This document shows positions 25,187 to 34,579 of a DNA stretch of 64,000 nucleotides, piece by piece; within the stretch, counting starts at the first letter, position 1; each line of letters begins with the position of its first letter. The position numbers and the translations under genes were made by a program. This DNA comes from Polyangiaceae bacterium (lineage in GTDB: Bacteria > Myxococcota_A > Polyangia > Polyangiales > Polyangiaceae). Below the pieces are notes generated by a model that had not been told where the DNA came from, did no database searches, and worked only from the letters and a program-made list of their open reading frames with translations. The DNA is taken from NCBI GenBank assembly GCA_020633205.1, contig JACKEB010000020.1:284052-348051 (forward strand). The letters run 5' to 3'.

Positions 25187-26011
25187 ATGCCCTTCGAAAT
25201 CGAGCGGCTCCACAGCGAACTCGCGCGCCTACGCGGCGGCTCCCCCAGCCACGGCTTGGGCGCCGCCCTCAGCCATCAGCTCGCTCAGGACGTGGTCCAC
25301 TTCGAGCAAATCGGCTCGACCAACGACGAGGCCATCAGCGCCGCGAGGCAGGGCGCGAAGCATGGCAGCGTGTTCATCGCAGATAGCCAAACGGCGGGGC
25401 GGGGACGGCGCGGCAAGAGCTGGAGCTCGCCGGCAGGAGAGAACCTGCTCTTCAGCGTGCTGGTGCGCTCGCCGCTCGAGCTCAAGACAGCCAGTCGGCT
25501 AACCCTCGCGGTGGGTCTAGCGGTACGTGATGCGATCGCGGAGTACACGAAGAGCGCTCCGCAGTTGAAGTGGCCGAACGATGTCTGGGTCGATGGGAAG
25601 AAGCTCGCCGGTATCCTCGTGGAAAGTCAGCTCAGTGGTGACAAGCTCGACTCGGTAGTGATCGGCGTGGGCGCTAACGTGCTGAGCCGCGACCTGCCCG
25701 AGGAGATCGCGAGTTTGGCAACCAGCCTGGCACTCAGCGAGCAGGCAGAAGGCGCCCCCCGGCTCACGAGAGAAGGCGTGCTTGCCCGGGTGCTCATCCA
25801 GCTCGAGCGGCGACTCGGGCAGTTCGAGCGCGAAGGACTCAGCTCGATGCTCGATGAGCTGCGCGCGCACGACGGGCTGCTGGGCAGAACGGTGCGTGTC
25901 GATGAGCGTCGCGGGACCGCCCGCGGCATCGATCAGAACGGTGCGTTGCTACTCGAGGTAGAAGACGGCACCTATTTCCATATAGAAAACGGAACGATCG
26001 AGCTAGCTTGA
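25187..26011 (+). CDS. birA: Biotin--[acetyl-CoA-carboxylase] ligase (no DNA-binding domain)
   Basis: 274 residues from ATG 25187; the longer frame overlaps the divergent transaminase and is rejected. Key motifs are IGSTNDEA, the biotinyl-AMP loop GRGRRGKSW, KWPNDVWVDGKKLAGIL and GVGANVL. It activates biotin with ATP and attaches it to the carboxyl-carrier protein. The N-terminal winged helix of bifunctional E. coli BirA is missing, so it should not act as a repressor. The C-terminal SH3-like domain is present (GRTVRVDERRGTARGID). Cytosolic. Confidence 0.95.
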   Translation: MPFEIERLHSELARLRGGSPSHGLGAALSHQLAQDVVHFEQIGSTNDEAISAARQGAKHGSVFIADSQTAGRGRRGKSWSSPAGENLLFSVLVRSPLELKTASRLTLAVGLAVRDAIAEYTKSAPQLKWPNDVWVDGKKLAGILVESQLSGDKLDSVVIGVGANVLSRDLPEEIASLATSLALSEQAEGAPRLTREGVLARVLIQLERRLGQFEREGLSSMLDELRAHDGLLGRTVRVDERRGTARGIDQNGALLLEVEDGTYFHIENGTIELA

Positions 26012-26058
26012 GCGGACGATGGGGAGGCGTCACCGCGTCACTCACTCGATAGCTGGCC

Positions 26059-26658
26059 TCAGGCGGCGCAGAGCTCCTGTCGTCCCCCGTCGTCGAGGAT
26101 GCCTGCCAGTAGGCGGCGGCCACGAAACAGCCGACTCATCACCGTGCCAACCGGCACGCCGAGCTGTGAGGCAGCCTCCTTGTAGCTCTTCTCTTCGATG
26201 TCCACCAAGGTGACGGCGCTGGCGAACTGAGTTGGGATGGAGTCCAGGGCGCTCTGCACGGAGCGGCTCAGGCTCTTCACCACGGGCTCAGGGTCGCGCT
26301 GCGTCCAGGCGCAAGGATCGGTACCCAGGGAATCGAGCGCTCGGCGTTCGCGTTTCAGCTTACGACAGCGCGTGACGAACACGCTGAACAGAACTTGGTT
26401 GAGCCAGGCTTTGAGATTGGTTCCCACCTGGTAGCTCTCTTCAAACCGCAACGCGCGCATCCAGGTCTCCTGCACGAGATCTTGAGCCTCCACGGGATTG
26501 CGAGTCAGGCGCAGAGCCCGCGCGTCGAGGGCCCCGCAAAGTGACGCGAGCTGGGCGCGAAACTCATGAGCAGCTCGCTCTCGGTCTGCGGGAGACGACT
26601 GAATCGAGCGCGACACGGCAACGGGCTGGGGCGGGGCAACAGGGGTCGTTTCAAGCAT
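26059..26658 (-). CDS. ECF-type RNA polymerase sigma factor
   Basis: 199 residues from ATG 26658, with GGAGG 6 nt upstream. Region 2 has AQDLVQETWMRALRFEESYQ and WLNQVLFSVFVTRCRK. Region 4 has IPTQFASAVTLVDIEEKSYK then LGVPVGTVMSRLFRGRRLL, typical of the sigma-70 family ECF group. A Pro-rich 30-residue N-terminus precedes region 2. No anti-sigma gene is adjacent, so its control is not apparent. CGTGTCC repeats lie 100-150 nt upstream. It is convergent with birA. Confidence 0.93.
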   Translation of the reverse strand: MLETTPVAPPQPVAVSRSIQSSPADRERAAHEFRAQLASLCGALDARALRLTRNPVEAQDLVQETWMRALRFEESYQVGTNLKAWLNQVLFSVFVTRCRKLKRERRALDSLGTDPCAWTQRDPEPVVKSLSRSVQSALDSIPTQFASAVTLVDIEEKSYKEAASQLGVPVGTVMSRLFRGRRLLAGILDDGGRQELCAA

Positions 26659-26760
26659 TGATGTCCTCCACGGCTTGGCTTTTACAAGTCACGTGCCACT
26701 CGCTGCGCCCACGGAAATCCTTGTGATTCTCAGCGGTTAACATTCAAGAAACGATTGGCT

Positions 26761-26806
26761 CGTGTCCCAGGGTCGAAGGCGCGTGTCCACGGACACACGC
26801 GTGTCC
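26761..26806. promoter_or_regulatory. CGTGTCC repeats and palindrome upstream of the ECF sigma gene
   Basis: CGTGTCC occurs at 26761, 26782 and 26800. The middle copy forms the palindrome GTGTCC-AC-GGACAC (26783-26796). The cluster is in the 248-nt space upstream of the sigma factor and downstream of nnrD. It could be an operator; no protein is identified. Confidence 0.35.
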
Positions 26807-26906
26807 CCAGTGTTCGGAGGGCGACGGCGAACCGTGACAACAACTTCGCAGGCGCTCATGTGGCGCGAGGGGGACGCCGAGGGCGCCAGGCCTTGCTTGG
26901 CGGCAG

Positions 26907-28442
26907 CTAGTCAGCCAGACGCGACCAGGCGTGTGGCACCTGATCCGCCAGCTCGGACGCCAAGAGGCCAACTTGCGCGCCGCGCTCATCCGCCCAAAGC
27001 TCGCCCGCCAGGCCATGTAGGTAGGCACCAAGCGTCGCTGCTTCCAAGCCTGGCAGATGACTCAAGAGCGCACCGATCACGCCACTTAGTACGTCTCCAG
27101 AACCGCCCGTCGCCAACACCGCCGACCCACTGGGGTTGATGCGGGTCGCGACGCCAGGCCTTTTGATGAGCGTGTACGGTCCCTTGAGCAGCACCGTTGC
27201 GCGGGTGAGCTCCGAAGCCCGCTCGACCGCCGCAAAGCGGTTCGCTTCAACTTGCTGCGCGGAAATTCCTAGGAGGCGCCCGAGCTCCGCGGGGTGAGGC
27301 GTCAACACGAGCTCGCCCGTGTGCACAGCGAGCTCCGCCGCGCGTCCGCTGAAATGCGTCAACGCGTCCGCGTCGAACAACTTCGGCCCTGGCCAGCCGA
27401 GAGCGCCGTTCACGATCAGCTTGGCCCTTGAGTCCAGACCTAGGCCAGGCCCGACCACGATCGCCGTTTGCTCCGCCAGTGCTTCCCCTAAGGAAGCTTC
27501 CGCACGCACGGGGTCGAGGGCGCGTGTCATCGCCTCGACCACCCGCGTATCCAGCTGCAGGACCGCCTCCGGGTAGTTGCAGATCGTCACCAGCCCGGCG
27601 CCAGCACGATGAGCCGCACGCGCACTCAGCAACGCGGCACCGGTTTTCCCCGCGGATCCGCCGAGCACCGTCACTCGCCCAGCGCTCCCCTTGTGCAATG
27701 CGGCGCGTCGCGACGGCAGCAACGGCTTCAAATCCAGCGCCTCCACTAGCTCCGCGACAGGCAGATCTGGCAGGTCCCCGTCCGCCAGTGGCAGCTCTCC
27801 CGGGACGCCAATGTCGACAACGCAAAGTTCGCCGCACACCTCCTTGCCGTTGGGGGTGAGGAGCCCCAACTTGCGACCGGCGAAACTTATGGTCACATCC
27901 GCACGGAAAGCATCTCCAAGAACGCGCCCGTCATTGGCGTGAAGGCCCGTAGGCAGATCCAACGCAAAGCGCTGAACAGGAGCCGCGTTGCAGCGCTCGA
28001 CGAGCTCCGCCACCAACCCGTCCAGCTCACGGTCGAGCCCCGTGCCGAGCAACCCGTCCACCACAGCGGCTGCGCCAGTCAGCGCCTGCTCGAACGCGTC
28101 AAGCCCCGCATCCAAGCGCTGCACTTCACGCCTCAGGCCGGCGTAGGCGCGGTAGTTGATCAGTGCGTCTCCCCGGAGCTTTTGCGGGTCGCAGGTCAGG
28201 AACACCTGGGGCTCGTATCCCAGCGTCAGGAGGCGCCGCGCGACGACGAAGCCGTCCCCACCGTTGTTGCCCGGCCCACAGAGCACGAGCACGGGAGCAT
28301 TCGCGCGGCGCAGTCGGGCGGCGATGATCTCCGCCGCGCCGCGCCCTGCGTTCTCCATCAAGATCACCCCGGGTACGCCGCACTCGTCGATCGCGCGCGC
28401 ATCGAACGCGCGCATCTGCTCCCGGCTGAACACCGGGATCAT
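26907..28442 (-). CDS. nnrD: Bifunctional NAD(P)H-hydrate epimerase / ADP-dependent (S)-NAD(P)H-hydrate dehydratase
   Basis: 511 residues from ATG 28442, whose ATGA overlaps the acpS stop; longer frames lie inside acpS. The N-terminal YjeF_N epimerase domain (about 1-215) has VLVLCGPGNNGGDGFVVARR and DLPTGLHANDG. The C-terminal carbohydrate-kinase-like dehydratase (about 230-505) has VTVLGGSAGKTGAALLSARA, VVGPGLG, LTPHPAELGRLL and ATGGSGDVLSGVIGALL. It repairs hydrated NADH and NADPH. It is the fused form, as in E. coli YjeF/NnrD. It is last in the pdxJ-acpS-nnrD operon, a common bacterial arrangement. Confidence 0.96.
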   Translation of the reverse strand: MIPVFSREQMRAFDARAIDECGVPGVILMENAGRGAAEIIAARLRRANAPVLVLCGPGNNGGDGFVVARRLLTLGYEPQVFLTCDPQKLRGDALINYRAYAGLRREVQRLDAGLDAFEQALTGAAAVVDGLLGTGLDRELDGLVAELVERCNAAPVQRFALDLPTGLHANDGRVLGDAFRADVTISFAGRKLGLLTPNGKEVCGELCVVDIGVPGELPLADGDLPDLPVAELVEALDLKPLLPSRRAALHKGSAGRVTVLGGSAGKTGAALLSARAAHRAGAGLVTICNYPEAVLQLDTRVVEAMTRALDPVRAEASLGEALAEQTAIVVGPGLGLDSRAKLIVNGALGWPGPKLFDADALTHFSGRAAELAVHTGELVLTPHPAELGRLLGISAQQVEANRFAAVERASELTRATVLLKGPYTLIKRPGVATRINPSGSAVLATGGSGDVLSGVIGALLSHLPGLEAATLGAYLHGLAGELWADERGAQVGLLASELADQVPHAWSRLAD

Positions 28443-28813
28443 GCGCCCTCCAGGACGACCACGGCCGCTGCGACCCCAGCGTCGTGGGTGATGGAGATCA
28501 AGCTGCGCGTCACGCCCCTGGCACTCAGGTGGGGCAGCGCCGGGCCCGAGAAGTACAGCGTTGGCACACCACCGTTTCCGCGCAGAACCTCGACGCTCTG
28601 CCACCAGACGTCTTTGGGCGCTCCCAGAGCTTTGCTGGCCGCTTCCTTCGCCGCAAAACGCCCGGCCAGAGCGACGGCGCGGTCACCACGCTTCGCGAGC
28701 TCCTGCTGCTCAGCAGCCGTGAGGATGCGCTGCCAAAACTTGTCGCCGTGGCGCTCCAGCGCGCGCTGCATGCGCTCCACCGAGCACACGTCGATGCCGA
28801 GTCCGACCACCAT
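28439..28813 (-). CDS. acpS: Holo-[acyl-carrier-protein] synthase
   Basis: 124 residues, standard for AcpS. GLGIDVCSVERM supplies the metal-binding Asp, and FAAKEAASKALG the catalytic Glu-Ala-x-x-Lys motif. SLISITHDAGVAAAVVVLE is the usual C-terminal strand. It transfers 4'-phosphopantetheine from CoA to apo-ACP for fatty-acid synthesis. It lies 63 nt after pdxJ and overlaps nnrD by four bases, so it is part of one operon. Confidence 0.96.
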   Translation of the reverse strand: MVVGLGIDVCSVERMQRALERHGDKFWQRILTAAEQQELAKRGDRAVALAGRFAAKEAASKALGAPKDVWWQSVEVLRGNGGVPTLYFSGPALPHLSARGVTRSLISITHDAGVAAAVVVLEGA

Positions 28814-28876
28814 CGCCGCACTCTACACCTTCCAAAGCGACGCGCTCGAAGCGAACACCCGGCAGGAGCGCGTGAG

Positions 28877-29605
28877 TCAGGCCCGCGAGCTGCGCGCGCG
28901 GTCGATGACGGCGCGCAGCTCTTTCACCGCACCCTCGAGGCCCATGAACAGCGCGTCGGCGATCACCGAATGACCGATGTTGAGCTCCGTGACCTCGGGG
29001 ATAGCCGCCACTGGGCCGACGTTGTGACGAGTCAAACCGTGCCCCGCAGCGACCTCGAGGCCGAGCTCCGCCGCGAGCCGTGCCCCCGACTGGAGACGGC
29101 CCAGCTCCTGAGCGCGCTTTGCTTCGGGCAACTCGCAGTACTCGCCGGTGTGCAGCTCCACCTGCTTGGCGCCGACTTCTGCTGAAGCACGGATCTGCGC
29201 CGGGTCGGGCGCGATGAACATCGAGAGCTTGATCGACAGCTCGTCGCACAGCGTGGCGAAGGCGGTGAGCTTCTCGCGGTTGCCCGCGACGTCGAGACCA
29301 CCTTCGGTGGTGCGCTCTTCGCGGCGCTCTGGCACTAGCGTCACGACATCGGGCCGCAGCTCGCGCACGATACCCATCATCTCGTCGGTCGCGGCGCACT
29401 CGAAGTTCATCAAGCTGCCAATGCTGGCGCGCAGCGCCTTTGCGTCGGCGTCGTTGATGTGACGGCGATCCTCGCGCAGGTGCAGCGTGATGCCGTCAGC
29501 ACCCGCCAGTTCACACACCGACGCCGCGAAGACCGGATCGGGATAGCGCGTGCCGCGAGCATTTCGCAGCGTGCAGACGTGATCGATGTTGATGTGGAGG
29601 CGCAT
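28877..29605 (-). CDS. pdxJ: Pyridoxine 5'-phosphate synthase
   Basis: 242 residues from ATG 29605. The signature MRLHINIDHVCTLRNARGTR is followed by GADGITLHLREDRRHI and ELHTGEYCE. EVAAGHGLTRHNV and ELNIGHSVIADALFMGLE form the phosphate-binding C-terminus. It condenses 1-deoxy-xylulose 5-phosphate with 3-amino-2-oxopropyl phosphate to make PNP in the DXP-dependent vitamin B6 route. The partner enzyme gene pdxA lies in the same window at about 62-63 kb. First gene of the pdxJ-acpS-nnrD operon. Confidence 0.97.
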   Translation of the reverse strand: MRLHINIDHVCTLRNARGTRYPDPVFAASVCELAGADGITLHLREDRRHINDADAKALRASIGSLMNFECAATDEMMGIVRELRPDVVTLVPERREERTTEGGLDVAGNREKLTAFATLCDELSIKLSMFIAPDPAQIRASAEVGAKQVELHTGEYCELPEAKRAQELGRLQSGARLAAELGLEVAAGHGLTRHNVGPVAAIPEVTELNIGHSVIADALFMGLEGAVKELRAVIDRARSSRA

Positions 29606-29741
29606 GACGCCGTCCGTTTACGGCGCTACCGCGGCGCGTGCAAGGGACAGACAGAGCTCGGAACCTGGGACACCGCAGGCGGGTGAAGGTGAGCTGCGCT
29701 GCGCCTCACCCCCAACCCGTCTGCTCAGGCCTCAAGCTGGA

Positions 29742-32700
29742 TCACTCGCCGCCGAAGTCCCAGTCCTCGCCGAGTTGGCGCCGCTTGGGCGTTGGGAGCG
29801 CCTCACCGTTTGGTCCGTCCTTGCGCACGACGATGGTCTTGCGAGTCGCCGTGTCTTCGGTCTCGCGAGACACCACGGTGATCACGTTGATGCCTGGGGA
29901 GAGCTTCACTTCGTAGGAGAAGTGCATCTTCTTCTGATCCGATGCCTTCTTGTTCGACTGGTAGAACACCTTGTTCGTGCCGACGAACATGTAGGTGTCG
30001 AGCACGTGATCCATATCCGTCGCCGTACCCTCGATGCGAATGGTGTCGCTCTTGGTAGCTAGGCTCGCGGGGGCCACCTCGAGCAGCGGCGGGGAACGCG
30101 TGAAGTCAGCCTTGAAGGCGTCGCTGTTGGCCTTGCCCGACGCGACCTCGAGGGCGCCGGAGTCAACGAATCCGAAGCGACCGTCGCCGATCACGACCTT
30201 GGTGAACGTGCCGGAGGTGCCAAGCTCGTCGACCAGCTTGCCAGCGAGCAGCTTACCCACCACGAGCGCGCCAGAGTCTGGTTGACCGCGCACGGGCACA
30301 TCCTGCTTCACCTTCAGCACAGCCTTCTTTTCGCTGATGCTGAGGCCCTTGCTGACCACGGGCAGCGTGAGTTTCTCCGAGGAAACGACGCGAAGGTCTC
30401 GATCGACGACCGAGAGCTCGACCTTGACGAAGTTCTCGGCCAGCTGGTCCTGCACATCCATCGTGAACACGACCTCTCGCTCGTCGCCGGGCTTGAGGTT
30501 CGAGACGTCGAAGCGACCTGCACGGAGCAGCAAGCCATCGCCGGTCAGGTTACGGATGTTGGCCTGGGTCTCCTTGGACGGTCCCTTCCCCACGTTCTTG
30601 ATGGTGAGGTAGATGCTGGCGCCTTCGCCCTTGGCGATTTGCCCGTCGCCGTTGCCCGGGCGGTTGTCCACCACCTGATAGGTGTAGGCAAACACCGGCT
30701 GCTCCAGGGCCTTCACCGTGGGACGGATTTCCGCGTCCTTCGGCACCGCGTCCGTCGCCGACTCGAACTTGATCTTCACCACGTCCTGACGAGTGACCGC
30801 GTCATCCGGGATGCTGCACACGCGCTTCGCATCGAGGGGCACCGGCTTGGTCGAGCCGGGCTTGTGACCCTCGGTCTCACACCAGCCAAGGGGAACGCTC
30901 ACGGCCTTCTCTTGACCGGGCTCGATCTTGCCGAAGATGAGCTCCTTTTCGTCGTAGTAGCCGCTGTCGCTCGTGGTCATGCCACGCAGCTGATAGATGG
31001 GCGATTTGCCGGTGTTCTTGACCTTCACCTCGAGCTTCATCGCCTCGCCAGCGGTCACCGTGTCGTCCTTGCGATCGGTCTTCACGCTGACTTCGAAGTC
31101 CTTGGCGCTTTGCTCGCTCTTGAAGTCCGCCGGGGGATCGCTCCAGTCGACGCCCATCTTGCTGAGGTCGGCCTTCACGGCGTCGAGTTCCTTCTTCTCG
31201 ATGCCTTCCACCAGCTGACGCACGGCGTTCACCTCGTCCTGGCGCTTGCCGACGGGCATCTTCGCGACGACTTGCTTGGCGAAGCGGATGTTGAAATCCT
31301 CGCGGAACTCATCGTCGAGATCGGCGCCGCGTTCGCGCATTTCGGCGCGCTCGGACTCCGGCAGGTTGTAGCGCACCTTGAGCGTCGGGCGTTCGCTGTC
31401 CCGCTTGGCCTCGTTGGTGAGGCTCTTGTCCAGGTCACGCTCCCGGAGGGGATCTTCCGTGCGGAATAGATCCATCTCCTTGCTGTCGACCGTCATCGGG
31501 TCGAGTTCGATATCCGGCGAGACGCCGACACCCTGAATCGAGATGTCTCCAGGGGTGAGGTACTGCGCAATGGTGAGCTTCAGCGCGGCCCCATCGGGAG
31601 TGACCTTGGGGAACACCAGCTGCACGCTGCCCTTGCCGAAGGTGCGCTGTCCCACGATCACCGCGCGGTTTTGGTTCTTCAGCGCGCCCGCGACAATCTC
31701 GCTCGCGCTCGCCGAAGACGGGTTCACCAGCACGACCATCGGGTACGGCGGCTCGGTGCCCCGACGCGTGGCGCGCTTTTCTTCGCGCCCCTCGGAGTGT
31801 CCGACCGTGGCGACGATCACGCCGTTGTCCAGGAAGTGGTCGGCGACCTTGGCAGCTTGATCCAAGAGACCACCCGGGTTGCCACGCAGGTCCAGCACGA
31901 CGCCCTTGAGCGGCTCCTTCTCGCGCATCGTGTCGAGGGTGTCCTCGAGCTCCTTGGCGGTGCTGCTCTGGAAATGCTTCAGGCGCACGTAGGCGATACC
32001 GGGCTGGAGCAAGCGGCCCTCAACGGAGCGAATGCGGATCTCTTCGCGCGTCAGCACGAAGGGCCGTGAGCCGCTCCAGCCGTCTTTGCCGTCGCGGTGC
32101 ACCCAGATCGTGACCTGAGTCCCCGGCTTGCCGCGCAGGCGGTTCACCGCGTCGTCGAGGGGCATGTTCAGCGTCGACTCGTTGTTGATCTTCATGATGC
32201 GGTCGAGGCGACGCAGATTCGCGCGGCCCGCCGGCGTGTCAGGCATCGGGCGCATCACGGTGAGGGTCTGATCGCGAATCGAGATCACGATGCCCAGGCC
32301 GCCGAAGTGCCCCGACGTCGAGAGGTTCATCTCGCGATACGACTCCGGGCTCATGAAGACCGAGTGGGGGTCGAGCGTGGCGAGCATGCCGTTGCACGCC
32401 GCGTACTCAATCTCCCGCAGGTCGACGTCGGTGTCCTTGAGGTTCGCCTGCAAGAACGCGAACACCTCCCGTAGCCGCGCGGAAACGTCCCAGGGTCCCT
32501 GCACGTTGTCGACGCGGAACTCCTTCTCCTCCGTCCCGACCCGCACCTTCACCGTGGGCGACTTCTCGTCGTGGAGCACGATGACCTGCGCGACCTCTTT
32601 CTGAATCTCGTCCAGGGCGCTCACGAACATCAGTCGAGGCTCGACGCGCTTGGGGTCGACGTACTTGTCCCGGATGGTCTTCAAGGTCTCGTTGACCGCG

Positions 32701-32873
32701 ACCAGCTGCGTGAGGTCGTAGGGCACCTTGGGCTGCCCCGGCGCAGTCACCGCATGAGCCGCTTCAAGCCCCCGCCACAGGCCGCCCGTCCCGTAGCGCA
32801 GCGCAAAGAAGGTGGAGACGGCGAAGACGCTGAGGATGAGCAGGGTCTTGCCCAGGCGTTGGAGAATTCTCAT
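29742..32873 (-). CDS. Long S41-family (C-terminal processing) serine peptidase with PDZ and extra C-terminal domains
   Basis: 1043 residues, about twice the size of CtpA. One N-terminal helix (9-27) anchors it. A PDZ domain covers about 190-265 (GGLGIVISIRDQTLTVMRPM), then the S41 core. Catalytic Ser389 lies in NPSSASASEIVAG, and Lys414 in TFGKGSVQ 25 residues later, the family spacing. After about 570 come an EF-type acidic helical stretch, one or two NEW3/CARDB-like beta domains (VKNTGKSPIYQLRGM, IKNVGKGPSKETQANI), an SH3-like domain (about 890-945, VRGQPDSGALVVGKL) and a final Ig-like domain. It probably trims envelope proteins and may bind cell wall. Long S41 peptidases of this plan are known in myxobacteria. 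Confidence 0.9.
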   Translation of the reverse strand: MRILQRLGKTLLILSVFAVSTFFALRYGTGGLWRGLEAAHAVTAPGQPKVPYDLTQLVAVNETLKTIRDKYVDPKRVEPRLMFVSALDEIQKEVAQVIVLHDEKSPTVKVRVGTEEKEFRVDNVQGPWDVSARLREVFAFLQANLKDTDVDLREIEYAACNGMLATLDPHSVFMSPESYREMNLSTSGHFGGLGIVISIRDQTLTVMRPMPDTPAGRANLRRLDRIMKINNESTLNMPLDDAVNRLRGKPGTQVTIWVHRDGKDGWSGSRPFVLTREEIRIRSVEGRLLQPGIAYVRLKHFQSSTAKELEDTLDTMREKEPLKGVVLDLRGNPGGLLDQAAKVADHFLDNGVIVATVGHSEGREEKRATRRGTEPPYPMVVLVNPSSASASEIVAGALKNQNRAVIVGQRTFGKGSVQLVFPKVTPDGAALKLTIAQYLTPGDISIQGVGVSPDIELDPMTVDSKEMDLFRTEDPLRERDLDKSLTNEAKRDSERPTLKVRYNLPESERAEMRERGADLDDEFREDFNIRFAKQVVAKMPVGKRQDEVNAVRQLVEGIEKKELDAVKADLSKMGVDWSDPPADFKSEQSAKDFEVSVKTDRKDDTVTAGEAMKLEVKVKNTGKSPIYQLRGMTTSDSGYYDEKELIFGKIEPGQEKAVSVPLGWCETEGHKPGSTKPVPLDAKRVCSIPDDAVTRQDVVKIKFESATDAVPKDAEIRPTVKALEQPVFAYTYQVVDNRPGNGDGQIAKGEGASIYLTIKNVGKGPSKETQANIRNLTGDGLLLRAGRFDVSNLKPGDEREVVFTMDVQDQLAENFVKVELSVVDRDLRVVSSEKLTLPVVSKGLSISEKKAVLKVKQDVPVRGQPDSGALVVGKLLAGKLVDELGTSGTFTKVVIGDGRFGFVDSGALEVASGKANSDAFKADFTRSPPLLEVAPASLATKSDTIRIEGTATDMDHVLDTYMFVGTNKVFYQSNKKASDQKKMHFSYEVKLSPGINVITVVSRETEDTATRKTIVVRKDGPNGEALPTPKRRQLGEDWDFGGE

Positions 32874-33036
32874 GAGCGACCGGGAGTATAGACTGGATAT
32901 TTGACGCTGTTGGGCCGGGGCGCCGCTGGGGTCGACGCTGGCCTAGATACTTACGCGCCAGAGCCTAAAGGGGTTGGAGCGCCCTGGATATTCCCGAGCG
33001 CCACGCCTTAGCCAGCCGCTAAACAGCCTGAAACCC

Positions 33037-34269
33037 TCAGGGAGCGACGAAACGCTGGCCTGCGCTGGGCGGCTTGAGGGCCGGCTTGGGCGGCGGCGCT
33101 GCGGACGGCTTGGGCCCCGACTCCTTGCCCGAAGCGGCTCCGGCAGCGGCCTTGGGGGTTTTGCCGTCGGGGTTCTTCACGCTGGGGGAGGCCTCGTCCT
33201 GCTTGATCGAGTAGCGTACCAGCGCCCGCAGCACCTGATTTCGCTGCACGTTGCCGAGCAGCATCTTCAAGTCCTCGTACACGGACGGATCGACCAGCAG
33301 CGCGCCCAGGGTGCCTCGACCCGCACGCAGGTCCGCCACGACTTTGCGCAAGTCGGCGCTCATCGCGTTGATGTTCTTCACGGCGTCGGCCTCCTCGCCT
33401 TCACCGCCGTAGAGCAGGCTGTGGGCCATGCCCTTACCTTCGCGGATCCCCTTCAGAGTCAGCGCGACTTCGCCCGCGGCATCACCAAACTTGTTCAGGG
33501 TTTGGGGGGGAGCCTCACCGTACACGAGCTCGTGCACCAACCCAGGGCCATGGTTTACCCGGTGCACCGCGGCGTTCAACCCGCTGACCAGGCGATCGAG
33601 GTTTGCGGTGGTGCGCTCCAGGTTGCTGAGCGTGCGTGAAATCTTGGCGCTCTCGTTCGGGTCGCTCATCAGCTTGCCGATGTAGCCCTCTTTCTTGTCG
33701 ACGCTCTCCAGGATGCCAGACAGCGACTTCATGCTGGTCTTCATATCCTCCTGGAATTTAGGCTCAGCGAAGGTGCCGGTAGTGCGCTCGAGGTTCGTCA
33801 TCACGCCTTCGGCCTTCTCACCGATCGACGTGACCTTCTTCAGCATGTCCGCGAGATCTTGCGGGTCTTTGCTGCGCACCTCTCCCCCAACCGGAACTGC
33901 AGGCACATCCATGTCACCCGCGGTGATCTGCACCATCTTGTCGCCCAGCAGACCGCGGTTCTCGATCGTGGCCACACTGTTGTCGCGGATACGCGCGCCC
34001 TGCTCGCGATGGATGGTCATGCGCACGTAGGGGCGCCTGTCCGACGGGTCCTCCGGGTAGGCGACCTCAGTCACCGTCCCGATGTCCAGACCGCCCATGC
34101 GCACCGGCGAGCCCCGCTTGAGGCCCTGCACGTCGCTGAAGCGCGCCGAGTACGGATCCGTCGACTTGAACAGACCGCGCTCGTCCCCAATCAGGAACAC
34201 CACGATCCCCGACACGATCATGCCGGCCAAGACGAAGAACCCTACTTTGACCTCTCTGGGAAGCGCCAT
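33037..34269 (-). CDS. mlaD: MlaD/MCE-family lipid-transport protein
   Basis: 410 residues from ATG 34269. One membrane helix (about 9-28) follows EVKVGFFVLAG. The MCE domain (about 38-120) shows FSDVQGLKRGSPVRMGGLDI and ENRGLLGDKMVQI. A long helical needle-like region runs to about 330. The C-terminal 70 residues are Pro/Ala/Lys-rich. MlaD hexamers carry phospholipid between the inner-membrane MlaFE transporter and outer-membrane partners. It sits 163 nt upstream of the S41 gene, while mlaF is 2 kb away across an opposed gene. No mlaE permease is present in the window. Confidence 0.9.
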   Translation of the reverse strand: MALPREVKVGFFVLAGMIVSGIVVFLIGDERGLFKSTDPYSARFSDVQGLKRGSPVRMGGLDIGTVTEVAYPEDPSDRRPYVRMTIHREQGARIRDNSVATIENRGLLGDKMVQITAGDMDVPAVPVGGEVRSKDPQDLADMLKKVTSIGEKAEGVMTNLERTTGTFAEPKFQEDMKTSMKSLSGILESVDKKEGYIGKLMSDPNESAKISRTLSNLERTTANLDRLVSGLNAAVHRVNHGPGLVHELVYGEAPPQTLNKFGDAAGEVALTLKGIREGKGMAHSLLYGGEGEEADAVKNINAMSADLRKVVADLRAGRGTLGALLVDPSVYEDLKMLLGNVQRNQVLRALVRYSIKQDEASPSVKNPDGKTPKAAAGAASGKESGPKPSAAPPPKPALKPPSAGQRFVAP

Positions 34270-34579
34270 GCGTCCGAACTACTTTGGTCGCGCTCCGCGG
34301 ATGGCGAAGCGATGATGAGGGCCCCGAATGAGCCAATAAGTGAAGCGTGACGAGCAGCGAGCCGGCTGCCCCGATTGGTGTGCTTAGAGCCCCGGCCGTG
34401 CGTCGACAACCGGCTCCCTACCTCGCCTCCTTTATAGCGCAGCACGGCGGTTTGCACGCGAATCAGCGGCGGGGCGAGTGTGCCAGGTGCTCAGATTGGC
34501 AACCCACGTCTGGGTTTTGTTTGCGCGTTGGCCGACACGAAATGCTGACCAGCGCAGGAAACCCGAGGGTTCGAGCGCG
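34270..34579. other. Divergent intergenic region, nothing identified
   Basis: 310 nt between mlaD (minus) and the DUF4126 gene (plus). It must contain both promoters; no convincing boxes, repeats or hairpins were recognised. Confidence 0.4.

Noticed and set aside
29684..29712. GGTGAG/CTCACC hairpin between pdxJ and the S41 gene
   Set aside because: Weak stem with no T tract on either strand; not called a terminator.
30282..31469. Plus-strand open frame of 395 codons
   Set aside because: Antisense shadow of the S41 peptidase; no domain pattern.
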